Positions 1-10,100 of a stretch of DNA of 58,995 nucleotides are shown here, one piece after another. Position numbers and translations under genes: made by a program. Origin of the DNA: a virus; IMG/VR virus record IMGVR_UViG_3300025536_000017, positions 1-58,995 of that record; one strand, given 5' to 3'. The first letter of the stretch is position 1; each line of letters begins with the position of its first letter. The notes beneath the pieces were generated by a model. The model searched no databases, was not told the DNA's origin, and saw only the letters and a list, made by a program, of their open reading frames with translations.

Positions 1-216
1 CAGGCGACCACCGAGATCGCCTTCGTTCCAACGCAGACGGACCCAATAGCCGGTCTGCTCGGGAACTTCCCCGACGACATTAAGGAACCAAGAGCCGCTG
101 GAGTTAGGCCAGCGACCAGTTGTGGCGATGTTTCCGTCAACGTCGGTGAACCCGAGCGCCTGAGCGGCAGCTTGGAACGTAGCGAGGTTAGGCGCATTGC
201 CGATGAAGTCGGTCAT
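1..216 (-). CDS. 5' part of a fibre-adjacent gene, cut by the window edge
   Basis: Seventy-two codons are open from the ATG at 216 to the window edge, so the C-terminus is missing. The start overlaps the stop of the tail-fibre gene by one base (TAATG), which indicates translational coupling and membership of the late leftward operon. The visible residues begin MTDFIGNAPN and later contain WVRLRWNE. I do not recognise a family. A gene directly after a receptor-binding fibre is often another fibre or chaperone component, but that is inference. Continuing the frame into the other end of the window gives a stop after about 35 unrelated codons, so the two ends do not simply join. Confidence 0.6.
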   Translation of the reverse strand, partial: MTDFIGNAPNLATFQAAAQALGFTDVDGNIATTGRWPNSSGSWFLNVVGEVPEQTGYWVRLRWNEGDLGGRL

Positions 217-1133
217 TAGTAGCTCCCATCAACTGTGAGTTTCGAAGCGAGTTGGGCGTCGCTGAGGTTCTGGTTGTAGAAGGCGAGGGATTGGACCAGC
301 ATGAAGTTAATACCAGTAGTTCCATTAGTAGAGCCAAGCCACTGGTTTGCACTAAGGGTTTGTGCAGTAGCGCTACTCTGTAAGGCGCCTCCTGTGAGTT
401 GAAGCCTCCGACTAGGTGTCAAAGTATCCCACGCAAAAGCGGCACGCTTAAATGCTCCGACTGTGCTAACACCAGAAACCAATGATGTCGCCCCATTATG
501 TGACGCAACTTGATTGGTAGAACTTGAAAGTAGGGTCTGATCATTAAGATTGTCTCCACTAACAATAGCCAGATTTCCAGCCGGAATAGCGATTGTTTTC
601 GCCTGAACAATCACAGCCCCATAATCGCTACCAAATACCGACAGGGCTGCTCCAGCGATCTGACAAATATCGCTTGCGCGGGCGACGGCGGCGGTCGTAA
701 CCCAGATTGGCGAGGAAGAGAAGATTCCATTCTCATTCTGGACAAAATCAATCGCAATAGCGTCTCCGCTTGTGGCTAGCCTAAAGCCCCAAGCCGGATT
801 AGCGATCGTCTGCGTCGGGATTGAAACTTTCGTCCAGTTGCTGGTGACAGTAATAGCTGTCCACGTAGTCCCGTTATCCATGGTCATTTCGACCACGCTT
901 GAACCTGTGATGCGCTTGACATAGGCGGATTGAGCGCGGGTAATCGATACCTGTGTGAGGGACTGGATGATGGTCCCATTATTAGCCGTTGCTGTGATCT
1001 TCGACGCCGAGTTTGCTACACCGTCAATGCCGGTTTGGTCTTTAAGAGGCGTGATGTTGGTATTTGTCCATACCGCGTTTGTTAGATCGCGGTTCCATCT
1101 AACATAATTAGTCTTAGCTCCCTCAAGCAGCAA
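216..1133 (-). CDS. Tail fibre / receptor-binding protein, C-terminal part (out of frame with N-terminal part)
   Basis: A 305-codon frame starting MLLEGAKTNYVRW. Its open frame continues upstream to about 1310 without a start codon and reads GTLTLTVSGSV, then RFDYDPATLAPLGLLLEGAKTN. Those are hallmarks of a widespread phage fibre and adhesin family with a lectin-like beta-sandwich. In complete members these motifs follow an N-terminal part just like the separate frame at 1280-1639. The likely biological unit is therefore one protein of about 470 residues, encoded in two frames. The remainder is Thr/Ser/Asn-rich and beta-prone, as expected of a host-binding domain. It ends in a one-base overlap with the next gene. 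Whether the internal ATG at 1133 is used on its own is unclear. Confidence 0.7.
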   Translation of the reverse strand: MLLEGAKTNYVRWNRDLTNAVWTNTNITPLKDQTGIDGVANSASKITATANNGTIIQSLTQVSITRAQSAYVKRITGSSVVEMTMDNGTTWTAITVTSNWTKVSIPTQTIANPAWGFRLATSGDAIAIDFVQNENGIFSSSPIWVTTAAVARASDICQIAGAALSVFGSDYGAVIVQAKTIAIPAGNLAIVSGDNLNDQTLLSSSTNQVASHNGATSLVSGVSTVGAFKRAAFAWDTLTPSRRLQLTGGALQSSATAQTLSANQWLGSTNGTTGINFMLVQSLAFYNQNLSDAQLASKLTVDGSY

Positions 1134-1279
1134 CCCAAGCGGAGCGAGCGTCGCCGGGTCATAGTCGAAGCGTGGGCCGTAGTAAGCGGCGGAAGTCGTG
1201 GGGTTGTAGGTGCGCGGGGTAGTTTCGTAGGTGACGCGCTCAATCTGAGCTAATGTAACACTACCACTGACAGTGAGAG

Positions 1280-1639
1280 TTAGCGTCCCGGCTGTCGGGT
1301 AAACTTTAAATAAACCCTATCTCCTACTCCAGTCCCCACAAGAGGGCCATCAGTAGACGTTCCCGATAGAGTAATAGTTCCTGTGCCAGTGAAGGAGACA
1401 ATGTAGTTGGTGACAATTGTCGTAATGTTCTGCGTCGAGAGTGTATCTGAATTGAGAAGGAGATTCTCAGGAGCCCACGTCAGCTTCCCCGTGCTGTCGA
1501 ACATCATCGCGCCACCAGCGCGGGAATGCGTCAGGAAGGATGGGAGCGCTGTTGAGCCGAGCAGCAACGCCATGGCGGCCGGGCCGGCGCGCTTATGCAC
1601 AGCCGCGAACCATGGTGATGCTCCCAATCCAAGAGACAT
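1280..1639 (-). CDS. Tail fibre, N-terminal part, ended by a frame break
   Basis: A 119-codon frame from ATG 1639. Its C-terminal half carries family-typical FDSTGKLTWAPENLLLNSD, then a Ser/Thr/Gly beta-rich stretch. After LKFT the frame runs off-family (RQPGR) into a TAA. One base back, the sequence continues as PTAGTLTLTVSGSV, the expected family continuation. The break is seen directly in the sequence. It could be programmed -1 frameshifting at TTTAAAG (1304-1310), a real inactivating deletion in the CCC run at 1297-1299, or a sequencing error. The gene lies nine bases downstream of the spike-base gene in the direction of transcription. Confidence 0.65.
   Translation of the reverse strand: MSLGLGASPWFAAVHKRAGPAAMALLLGSTALPSFLTHSRAGGAMMFDSTGKLTWAPENLLLNSDTLSTQNITTIVTNYIVSFTGTGTITLSGTSTDGPLVGTGVGDRVYLKFTRQPGR
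1297..1310 (-). other. Candidate -1 frameshift site in the fibre gene
   Basis: On the coding strand the 0-frame codons are TAT TTA AAG TTT ACC CGA, so T TTA AAG forms a canonical X-XXY-YYZ slippery heptamer at 1310-1304. Slipping back one base there leads into the long downstream fibre frame. Five bases further is a CCC run. Adding one C there would give LKFTPTAGTLTLTVSG, an even closer match to the family, so a one-base deletion or a base-calling error is the competing explanation. I did not identify a convincing pseudoknot downstream. Confidence 0.5.
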
Positions 1640-1648
1640 GCGCGTTCC

Positions 1649-1915
1649 TCAGTAATAAGGCCAAATGTCGTCGGCCGTGCCGCCGGTTTTCACGATCTTG
1701 ATGTTGCGAAGCGGGTTGTATCCCTGCTGTAGCGGCACGTTCTCTCGCGTGTTATCATCTGTGTCGATGAGATTTACGGTCCCTGCCGTTCCGACAAGAA
1801 ATCCTCGCGGAGCGCCTTCAGGTATAAGATTACTGTCGTTTTTCGTGATCTTCGCTCCCAAACGACCTGGGCTATCATATTGAATCGGATATTCAGCGAA
1901 CTCGCCCTTGGCCAT
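1649..1915 (-). CDS. Spike base protein, RCAP_Rcc01079-like
   Basis: An 88-residue protein. The pattern of an early aromatic/proline stretch, AKITKNDSNLIPEGAPRGFLVGTAGTV in two steps, then a valine-rich middle and a TGGTADDIWPYY end matches the small spike-base family (tRaLyVGtaG ... TGTTAtdI) known from Rhodobacter gene transfer agents and alphaproteobacterial phages. Such proteins seat a fibre or spike on the virion. Its place directly before the tail-fibre gene fits that role. Recognition is by motif recall, without alignment. Confidence 0.6.
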   Translation of the reverse strand: MAKGEFAEYPIQYDSPGRLGAKITKNDSNLIPEGAPRGFLVGTAGTVNLIDTDDNTRENVPLQQGYNPLRNIKIVKTGGTADDIWPYY

Positions 1916-1971
1916 CGTCTTTCTCCTACTTTAGAATTTCAGGCTTCAAGCCAATTCCCGCAAGCCAGTGG

Positions 1972-2241
1972 TTAGTTATCTTCAGTCGGACGCCTTAACC
2001 GCTCTTTGGATATCTGCATCCAGACCAAGATAGTTTTTGATGCAACGAAAATCGCGGCGAGTGGCGGTCCGAGCCAAATAGCGGCGCTGTTAATCCCGTG
2101 AAGATAATCCGCCAAGACCGGCGCGCTCGTCAGACCACCGGCGGCAACCCAGGCGAGCTTGTCGGATGTGGTTTGAAACATGCTATCCACGATCATTCTG
2201 GAGAGGCTGTGACAAGTCGACGTTGGCATTGTGTGGCTCAT
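1972..2241 (-). CDS. Probable holin
   Basis: An 89-residue protein whose C-terminal half contains a hydrophobic helix (INSAAIWLGPPLAAIFVASKT region, residues about 49-72) and a weaker helix at about 29-44. It ends in a charged tail (KERLRRPTED). This is the size and layout of a class II-like phage holin, which permeabilises the inner membrane so the endolysin can act. An internal start at Met16 or Met21 would give a tighter holin-like protein. The first ATG overlaps the end of the Rz1-like gene. Position at the end of the endolysin-Rz-Rz1 group supports the call, but no family-specific motif was recognised. Confidence 0.5.
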   Translation of the reverse strand: MSHTMPTSTCHSLSRMIVDSMFQTTSDKLAWVAAGGLTSAPVLADYLHGINSAAIWLGPPLAAIFVASKTILVWMQISKERLRRPTEDN

Positions 2242-2639
2242 TTATCAGTTGCGGGAGCGCCGAATAGACCGGCGATCGGGTTGATAAATGTTGACTCAAT
2301 GGGAGCTGGTTCTTCCGGCTCTTTTGGCGACTCCGGTAACGCCTGACCAGCAAGCCTGGCGTCCCGATTCCTACGCCAAGCGATCAGCGCGCCGTGTCGC
2401 GCCCCGCATTCGACCAGGGAAACGCGATCGCGTCCCCAATGGCGCTCTACAGCCCCGGCACTCAATGGCTTGCTGGTGAGTCGCACAGGCGCGGCGCACG
2501 GCCTTTCCAGCCCGGTGGTAGGTTGCGCGGCGGGCGTGGCCAGCTCACTTGGCCTTTTTGCGTCGAGCGCCGATTTTGTCGAGGCGCATGACGCCAGCAG
2601 CATCGATGCAAGGACTATGGTCATTGGCCTTCGAAGCAT
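2238..2639 (-). CDS. Outer-membrane spanin lipoprotein (Rz1-like)
   Basis: From ATG 2639 the protein starts MLRRPMTIVLASMLLASCAS: a short basic N-terminus, a hydrophobic stretch and a lipobox LASC, i.e. a type II signal peptide. GGAG lies seven bases before this ATG, so I prefer it to the far-upstream start of the same frame and to Met53-equivalent ATG 2624. The remaining ~110 residues are proline- and alanine-rich. The 5' end overlaps the Rz-like gene by 95 bases in another frame, the classical overlapped arrangement of phage spanins. It would link to the Rz partner across the periplasm to disrupt the outer membrane. Confidence 0.7.
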   Translation of the reverse strand: MLRRPMTIVLASMLLASCASTKSALDAKRPSELATPAAQPTTGLERPCAAPVRLTSKPLSAGAVERHWGRDRVSLVECGARHGALIAWRRNRDARLAGQALPESPKEPEEPAPIESTFINPIAGLFGAPATDK

Positions 2640-3027
2640 CCTCGATCTCCCGCTGGAACCTTGCGTGTTCTTCCTGCTGCGATTTAAGCGCGATCTCCGC
2701 CAGCTCGGCCTCGCGGCGCGCTTTGGCGATCTCGTCATTGCGCCGTGCGTGCTCGATAAGCCCCAGGCGCACGCGCTCATTCTCGGCTACCGCCCATGCC
2801 TCGCGATCGATCGCCGCGCGATGAGAGTAGCCCCAATCAAAGCAGCCAAGGGCAACGGCGGCGACAAGCAGCAATTTCGCCGTCTGCGCGCCGACGGCCG
2901 GCAGATAGGCCCACGCAGCAACAGCAGCGACTAGCAACAAAACGGCGATCGATCCGTAGCGATGATCGCCGATGAAATGAAACAGCGGCAGGAGCGGCGC
3001 AAAAATCTTGGTGAGAAGCCAGATCAT
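2545..3027 (-). CDS. Inner-membrane spanin (Rz-like)
   Basis: A 160-residue protein with two hydrophobic segments near the N-terminus (about 25-45 and 51-64), followed by a long charged coiled coil (about 70-135, rich in E, R, K, A and Q). This is the architecture of an i-spanin. Classical Rz has a single N-terminal helix, so the second helix is a variation. It starts four bases inside the endolysin end (ATGA-type overlap) and overlaps the lipoprotein gene at its 3' end, as Rz/Rz1 pairs do. Role: spans the periplasm with Rz1 in the last step of lysis. Confidence 0.7.
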   Translation of the reverse strand: MIWLLTKIFAPLLPLFHFIGDHRYGSIAVLLLVAAVAAWAYLPAVGAQTAKLLLVAAVALGCFDWGYSHRAAIDREAWAVAENERVRLGLIEHARRNDEIAKARREAELAEIALKSQQEEHARFQREIEDASKANDHSPCIDAAGVMRLDKIGARRKKAK

Positions 3028-3905
3028 TGCGCTTCCTCAAAGGCACCGCCAGCATCGTCTTCGAAGATCGCAAGCGCCTCATTCGTATCTTCTACCTTAG
3101 CGCGCGTGATGCGCCTCGCGCCGTCCCATGCGCGCCAGATGAAGTAGGCGCAGGCGCACACGAGAATCGCGATCACGATCCATTCCCAATGCGTCGTCAG
3201 CGTCGCCCACATGTCGGGAGCGGCCTGCGCCGCGTCGTGAATGTTCTTGGCCTGCTCTGCCGCGTCGCTCACCCTGGAAATGACATCGGACGGATCAACG
3301 CCTTTGTCGATAGCCGCCGTAACACCTACGCCAACGCCAGTTGTAATACCGCCAATGACACCTTTTTTGACATCGTCCGCCCCCGCCATCGTGTTCGAGC
3401 CGGCATTGCGAATGTCCTTTGCGGTCAGTTTATCTGGCGCGCCAGCCTCGCGCTTGCGCTCCGCGATCTGCGCATAGGTGGCTTGGATGAATTGCTGTTG
3501 CTCGCTACGTCGCCGTCCGATGATCGCTGGCGGCTTCTTGTAAAGCATAATCGCCCGTGCAGCGCCGGCGTAGTCGCGCTTATTTAGACACTTAACGATC
3601 GTTGATTTCGGCGACAATGCAACTTCGACATTGAAGCAAATCGACACGAGCGCATCAAATTGGCCCTGAGTCAGAGGCACACGCACATTGCGATTAACGA
3701 TGTTTTCATAGCGCACGAGATCGCGCGTGAAAATTTCTATCGCCTCTGCGCGCGTAATAGTCATGCCGGCGACAGGATGCGGTAGACCGGCGTTCTTGGT
3801 GTGACCAACGCCAATAGTCCACACGCCGACAGAATCCTTATAGGCCGTCGTTTTAAGGCCCTCGCGCTGGATTAGCTTCGCGCGGCCGTCAGCGCTCATT
3901 TTCAT
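3024..3905 (-). CDS. Endolysin, GH24 (T4-type) lysozyme with C-terminal membrane anchor
   Basis: Residues 1-150 form a glycoside hydrolase family 24 domain with the catalytic triad visible: E15, D24 and T30 in the E-x8-D-x5-T spacing, then IGVGHT and LTQGQFDALVSICFN. It cuts the MurNAc-GlcNAc bond of peptidoglycan. Unusually, the protein continues to 293 residues. A linker with a Gly/Val-rich, weakly hydrophobic stretch (about 182-200) leads to a strong transmembrane helix (WIVIAILVCACAYFIW, about 241-256) and an acidic tail. So the enzyme may be tethered to the membrane by its C-terminus. It starts four bases inside the preceding small gene (ATGA). Confidence 0.85.
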   Translation of the reverse strand: MKMSADGRAKLIQREGLKTTAYKDSVGVWTIGVGHTKNAGLPHPVAGMTITRAEAIEIFTRDLVRYENIVNRNVRVPLTQGQFDALVSICFNVEVALSPKSTIVKCLNKRDYAGAARAIMLYKKPPAIIGRRRSEQQQFIQATYAQIAERKREAGAPDKLTAKDIRNAGSNTMAGADDVKKGVIGGITTGVGVGVTAAIDKGVDPSDVISRVSDAAEQAKNIHDAAQAAPDMWATLTTHWEWIVIAILVCACAYFIWRAWDGARRITRAKVEDTNEALAIFEDDAGGAFEEAQ

Positions 3906-4141
3906 CCGAACACCTGCTCAATAAATGAAGGGAGCTCGTCACCGTAGCAACGAGCGCCCCATAATGGGGCTAAGCCAGCGCGCCCGCCCGATCGCCAATA
4001 AGCACGTTCTCTCAGGCGGGCAGCGTCGTCATGCCGGCGTTTGCTGATTTTCTGATTCGGAAAATCGACATGTGCGGCAGCGACAAACCCGAGATAAAAC
4101 ATGCAAATAGCGACCATTTGGCGCACGGCGAGAGCCTCCAT
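3902..4141 (-). CDS. Small protein with N-terminal hydrophobic segment, lysis operon
   Basis: A 79-residue frame starting MEALAVRQMVAICMFYLGFVAAAH: a hydrophobic segment that could be a signal peptide or membrane anchor, then a basic, Trp/Arg/Gly-rich region. The stop overlaps the endolysin start as ATGA. No family recognised. A perfect copy of the dispersed palindrome lies 15 bases upstream of its ATG, making it the likely first gene of the lysis unit. It may act as a lysis accessory protein (holin or antiholin), but this is inference from position. Confidence 0.5.
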   Translation of the reverse strand: MEALAVRQMVAICMFYLGFVAAAHVDFPNQKISKRRHDDAARLRERAYWRSGGRAGLAPLWGARCYGDELPSFIEQVFG

Positions 4142-4156
4142 TCGCCGAGCATAGCA

Positions 4157-4170
4157 TCAGAGAAATCTGA
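4157..4170. promoter_or_regulatory. Palindrome TCAGA-GAAA-TCTGA
   Basis: Exact copy of the 14-bp dispersed element, in the short gap between the polyvalent gene and the lysis unit, 15 bp upstream of ATG 4141. Likely an operator or leader element for the lysis genes. Confidence 0.6.
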
Positions 4171-4177
4171 CGAGCAA

Positions 4178-7100
4178 TCAGTAAATCGTGCCGGATGTTG
4201 TTTCCTTGATAAGCGGCGCGAGTTTTGGGTTGAGATCGACGCCAAATTCCATGCGCCTACTGCGCGCATTTCTAGCCTTTACAGACTGAGTAATCGTCTT
4301 CCCGGTAATTCTGAATGACGGATATTTTTCATTGAAGGCGTCAACCTTACGACGCGCTGCGTCATCATCGCCTTGTCCCATGCGCGCTCTCGCCGCAGCA
4401 GCGAGAGCTTGTGAGCGCTCATTGGTGATGCGGCGCTGCTTGTTTCGCTGAGAATTGTTGCGGTCCATGCGCTCTTTGATCTGCGCTGGGCCTAACCCCA
4501 TAGCTTGCTTTATAATGTCTTCGATTGGAACATACTCGACGATCGGATTGCCGTCCTTGTCGGTTACGCCTTGCGCAGCATAGCGATATGCCTTCAGGAG
4601 ATTGCGGATGAATGCTGGAGCGACTCTTTCTCCAAGCCGCACGTCCTTTCCTTCGGCATAATCATTCGCGGCAACAAAACCTTGATGTAAGATACCAACT
4701 CCTGGGCCGCCGAGTTGGTCAATCAAATACATCCATTTCTGGTCTGGATTCATGTCGCGATCAACGCTTCGGAACCACATATCCGCCATGCCGATTCGAT
4801 CCGAAAGCGCCGTCCCTGTCACGTATCCCGGAACGCCATCAAGCAGCATTCCCGCAACCGCTAGAGAAAGCATGTTGTCGCCGGCCGCGTCTACGATCGC
4901 CTTGCGCAGCTTTTCATCAAGATCATCGTCATCTCCACCCGCAAGACCATAAAGGAAGCTCGCAATCGCCATAACCGTTGAATATGCGAACATTCCCCTA
5001 ACGCCAGCCATAGGTAGCGACATTAGAACCATCGTCGTGAAGCGACCTAGCGCCATCTTTCTTTCTTCTGGCGTCGCTCCTTTGATCGATTGATTAAAGT
5101 CCCAAAATGCACGGAAAAGCACATTCGCCTGATAGCTCTTTAGCGCAAATGCAACGCGAGCAAGATTACCGCGCATAAATCGTGGTTTGGCGCTTGATTG
5201 CGTTTCGTAATGCGTTGCAAACGTCAGATCGGACGCTTTCACGAAAGCATTTGCGTCATTCATTCCGGCCTTCTTGGCAAGGCGGAATGCCGCAAGGAAT
5301 GTCACTTCTCGGTTGAAGCGCTCCGTGTGGTGCATTGGAAGGCCAGCGACCTTCATTACAGATTGCCACATTGGGCTGTAGCCAACGCCGCTTTCTGCAA
5401 TCGCGGCAAGTTCGTGCGCCTGCGTTCTATCGATGACGCCGCTATCATATCCCTTGGCGATAGCATCGCGCTCAGCATCGGTAAGATTCGACGAGTCTGA
5501 AATCCTTCCCTTACCGCGCATGAAGTCGGCGGTCGCCTTAGCGAGTTCGCTAGCGGCGTTTTTGATGCCGGCATTGGTTTCCAGATCAAATGCGAGAATG
5601 CCAAGTCCCTTGCTGATGGTCTGATCGATGTTGACCAAGGCGCTAGATAAATTGAAAGCCATCGTCCAAAGGAACGACATACTCGATGCGTTATATGACC
5701 AAGCCTTGCCGTCAGGATTCATTGCATATTCGTGCGCAAAGTTCATTTCATTGTGCAGAGCTGCGGCGCGCTTCTTATCTGGCGCATCCTTAGCCTCTCT
5801 GGCAATATTTTCCATGTGCTCAGTTAGGTCGAGTCCATATTTGAGTCTGGCCATCTGATGGCCAGCATGAAACATCTGCTTGGCGAACGCGCGCATCGCA
5901 TCCTTGTTGAATCCGGCTGTTCCCTTACGATGAATGCTATGCTTACGGATCGACAAGTCAGGGAGCGTTCGCAGATAGCTCTGCCAGATTTGATCGCGGA
6001 CGCCATCGCCGATATTGTTGTCGGTAAGGATGTCGTCCAGCCCAACGATAAAGTTGGGGTCAATCTGGTCCTTCCATTCCTTGTCGTTGAGATCGTGGCC
6101 CTCGCTAACGTCAAGATTCGGGTCGGCGCTCATTTCCTTTGCAAATTTGCTAGACTCCGACGACCTCTCGAACTTAGAGAACGACACGATAGCTTTCGAC
6201 GCCTTGTCGCGCACAATGACGTAATAGCTACCAAAGCGAGCGAGCGGGAAATATGGCTCCTGAATCTTGTTGCTCTCGAATTGCTGGCGAAGGCGACGAA
6301 GACGTGCGCCTTTAGTGCGATTAGCTCGTCCGCGAACGCTACTGAGCTTCTTATCGGCAGCATCTATCGCTCTTTCGCGCTCATCACCCTCAAGTCCGTC
6401 GTCATTAATTCTCTGCATTTCATCAGCATGTGCGCGCTCAGCCCTCGTAATTGCAGCCTGCATCGCGCGGGCAACATTGTCGATCACAAGCTCCTGAGCC
6501 TCGTCATACATTTTCTTGTAGTAGTCACGCACCTCTCGATAAAGCTCCTGCGCAATCTGCGGCATGGCGTCGTAACGCTTCTTTAGATCACCATAGGCTG
6601 CGCGCCGCGTTTGGTCTCGCGCTTGGCGCTCGGCCGCAATCTGATATTGCCTCGATGACGGGTCAGCATCAGCAAGCGCTTCATGATCTCCCGGCGTCAT
6701 GATCTGCTTAAATGGCATGCTAGGATCAACGCCTACAAGCGTCGTTTCGTGCATCATGTCCATAAGATTTTTGTTCGCATCGCGGTTTGCGCGACGCGGC
6801 GTTGCGCCTTGAATCTTGACCTTGTTTGCCCATTTGAACCACTTCTGCAAAATGGCGTCTGTCGATATCGCCATATCATTGCGCATCGTATCCATAAGGC
6901 CCTTGGTCGCAAGATACCTACGCGCAGATGGCAACCCCTTCGCCATTTCGAGAAACAGCGGTCGAACAGGAACGAAAGCCAAAATACTGCGCGACGGCTC
7001 GGCAAACTTCGATCCGGTCATGAAGTCTGTGATGTGATCCGACATCCAATTTCGTGCGCTCTCAACATGTCCCTTCGCGTCATTGGCGAGCGAGAAGCGG

Positions 7101-10100
7101 TAGCCGCCAGAGCCGCCATCGGTCGGCGGGGATGGCATATTAGCGTCGCGGAGCGCCGCAAGCGCGAGCGCGCGGACCTCGCCAGGAGTGACCGCGCCGA
7201 ACTGCCGCCCGAAGAAGCGCAGCGCCCATGCCTTCACAGCGCCAAGGATGTTGTCGACGATCTCCCGAATGCCCGCAGGAGCCTGCTCACGGTTCTCAAT
7301 GGCGTAGGCGGCCACTTCCTCCGCCGACGGCGCTCCCGCCTCTCCAGCCCGCCTTAGAGCCTCCGCCCACCATCCAGACTTGTCGCCCCTGTCGATCGCG
7401 GCCTCGGTCGCGCCCTGGATGCGGCCAAGCAGCGCCTCAAACTGACGAGAGCCAATCAGCGGCTCGACCGCAGAGTGAAATGCCTCGTGAAGCAGAACGG
7501 CGCGAGCGTTCGCTGGCGTCAAATTGGCGGCAACAAGATGAATGACACCATCTGGCGTCGTTACACCCTGAATCCGCATGCCATCTGGTGCCGATGGCGC
7601 TCCGGCTGGAATTGTGCTCGCGTCGTCGTGAATCACGACGCGGCCGGAGCTTATTGCGCTATCAATAATGTCGCTGTCTTTACCGACAGACATGCGCTTT
7701 TTCAGCGCCGCTGCCGTCATTCCGAGATTGCCAGAACCCATGGACGCCTTTGGCGCGTCCTGCTCGATGACGCCGCGAGCGGCACTTTGCTCTTTCGTCG
7801 TCTCGAAAATAGCGTCCACAGACATGAGCGCTTCGACGAGACGTTGCGCAAGCGCTCTGTCGTCAATCCTCGCGACCATCATTCCTTGGCGTTTTTCCCA
7901 TGAATCATAAACCGCGCGAACACGGTGATCGGCGTAATATTTGCCGCCAGTCCTCTTTGATCCCATGGCCGTGAAGATGTAGCCATGATAGCTCTTGTTT
8001 ACAGAAACTATACCATCAGATGATTTGAGCGATGGTTGATGCGCTACATCAAGAAACTTCATGACTTGCGATCCGGTTTTGAACCTAACCGACATTTTTG
8101 CCATAAAGTCTTTCGGAGCGAACTTGCGACCCATGAGGATAGCCGGCCGAACGCTTCCATCCTCCATAGAGTGGTTGATAATCTGGCCGCCGCCCTTCAC
8201 CTGATCGAACGCCGCAAGAATGTTGCCTGTGAACATATAGCGAGTCTCGCGACCCTCGGCGCGCGCCTTCTCGAATTGTTCGGCGATCTGCTCCTGCGTA
8301 ATGCGCATGCCGCCGGAATTTCTCTGCACAAGAGAAGCGCCAGCCTTTGCTGTTGTATCGTTCTCTGTCTTCAACCACGTAAACGACTGCTGAACCGTGC
8401 GGCGACTATCTGGAAGCGCAAACACAGCCGCCCATTTTGAAAGAGCAATGGGGCTACCAGACTTTCCGCCAACATCCCTGACATCCAAAACAATCGCCGG
8501 AGTCATCTCACCGTCATCAAGTTCGATATGAACGATTTGGCCTGGAGAAAGAATGTCGACAAGCGAGCGCCAACGGCGCATGTTGTTTTCAAATTCCTCC
8601 CTGTGGCGCTGCTTCGCGCCATCATCCTTAAGAAGGCTCCAAACCGTATTGTTGTATGCCCTAGCGCTCTCTGTGATTTTTTCAATTCTCTCGCTTGTCT
8701 CTTTTCGAGCCTCATCGGCCATATCAGATAGATTGTCGCTGGTCACGCGCGCAGCCGGCGACCATTTCTTAATCTGCTCGACGATATCGCCAATCGTCAT
8801 GGCGCGACCTTGCGACTTGACCGATACCTTTTCGAGATTCACGGCGCTCTCAAATGGCGACAGACCTGTTCCGGGCTTCGTCACCTGAGATTCAAGCGTG
8901 CGCGCCTGTAGATCGACGTATTTTGCCTCAAGATCGTTCTTGCCTTCGGCGTCAAGTTTTTCAATGAGCGCCTTATAGCGACCAACGATATTGTCAATGA
9001 ACTCTTGCTGCTCCGCTGGCTCAAGAAGTGTCAGACGACCCGTGACCTTGGCGGCATATCCATGCGGAATTTCATCGCCTGGAATTTCGACATTCAAAAG
9101 GTCAGCGATATCGGCGCTCTCGTTCAAAACATCGGCAACAACATCATCGCCATACTTATTCATGAAGTCCACGGCGTCGGCCGAGAACTTGCTTTTCGCT
9201 GAGCCTGTCGTGTTGGCGTTAAGCGACGCCATTTTGCGCATTAGAACTGCGGTAGGACGCACGGTCGCAGGAATATCGGCGACAAGTTGCGAATAATTTG
9301 GCGTGACTACCTGTCCGGTGCGATGCACGCGGCCGAGCATCTGCATGTGCGTGTCGATATTTGGGTCCGCCTCGACAAGAATCATGCGACGACGGCGCTT
9401 GTCCTTCACCTTCGGGTCTTTCGAGGCGTGCATTGATACGCCGGTAGAGCCAGACCTGTTCAAGATAAGCACGTCAAGTTCGCCATTATTGAACTTGCGA
9501 ATGCTCACCTTCTTGCCGGCCGGTCCGCGCTCGGTCTTCGGGCGCTGCGAAAGCGTTGCTGACTTTTGCGAGTAATCAAGCATGATGTCACGGCCAGTGA
9601 CCTCAGCTACCGAGTATCCTGCCTTTTGTATTTCGTTGCGAATTGCGTCGATTGGCGAAATCGGAAGATCGCCAAGGTTTAATTGATTCAGGAAGCTCAT
9701 AGCCTCATTGTATTTGGCGACAGTCTCCGGGTCCATTTGATTGAAGTCGATCATAATTCGATGCTTCGTTTCCTTATCGATCTTCACGGTAATGCGGCGA
9801 GTCCGCTCCAGATACCGCTTGAGCATATCGACAAAGGAAAGATCGACAATATCGCCGACCTTCAAACCTTCCGAATCCACAAAGTCAGAAAGAAACGCCT
9901 CGTTAGTTTTTGACAGCGCAATAACCGGGCGCTCGCCGGCTTTGATGGCTGCAATAGCGCGCTTTCCGGCCTCTTGCGACGTAATCGACAAAATCATCTG
10001 CCCAATGATGTTGTGCATGACTGATGAAAATGTCGTAGAAGAAGCCCCGCCTTCACCTACGCTTCCGTCTCTCTGACTACCGGCTCCCATCTCTGCGGCG

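Noticed and set aside
2640-2780. Long upstream start for the Rz1-like gene
   Set aside because: It would add an Arg/Ser-rich stretch before the signal peptide, destroying the lipoprotein layout. GGAG precedes the internal ATG at 2639.
5858-6586. Plus-strand frame of 242 codons inside the polyvalent gene, and similar antisense frames
   Set aside because: Antisense to a continuous domain-bearing gene, with no ribosome site and no recognisable protein features.
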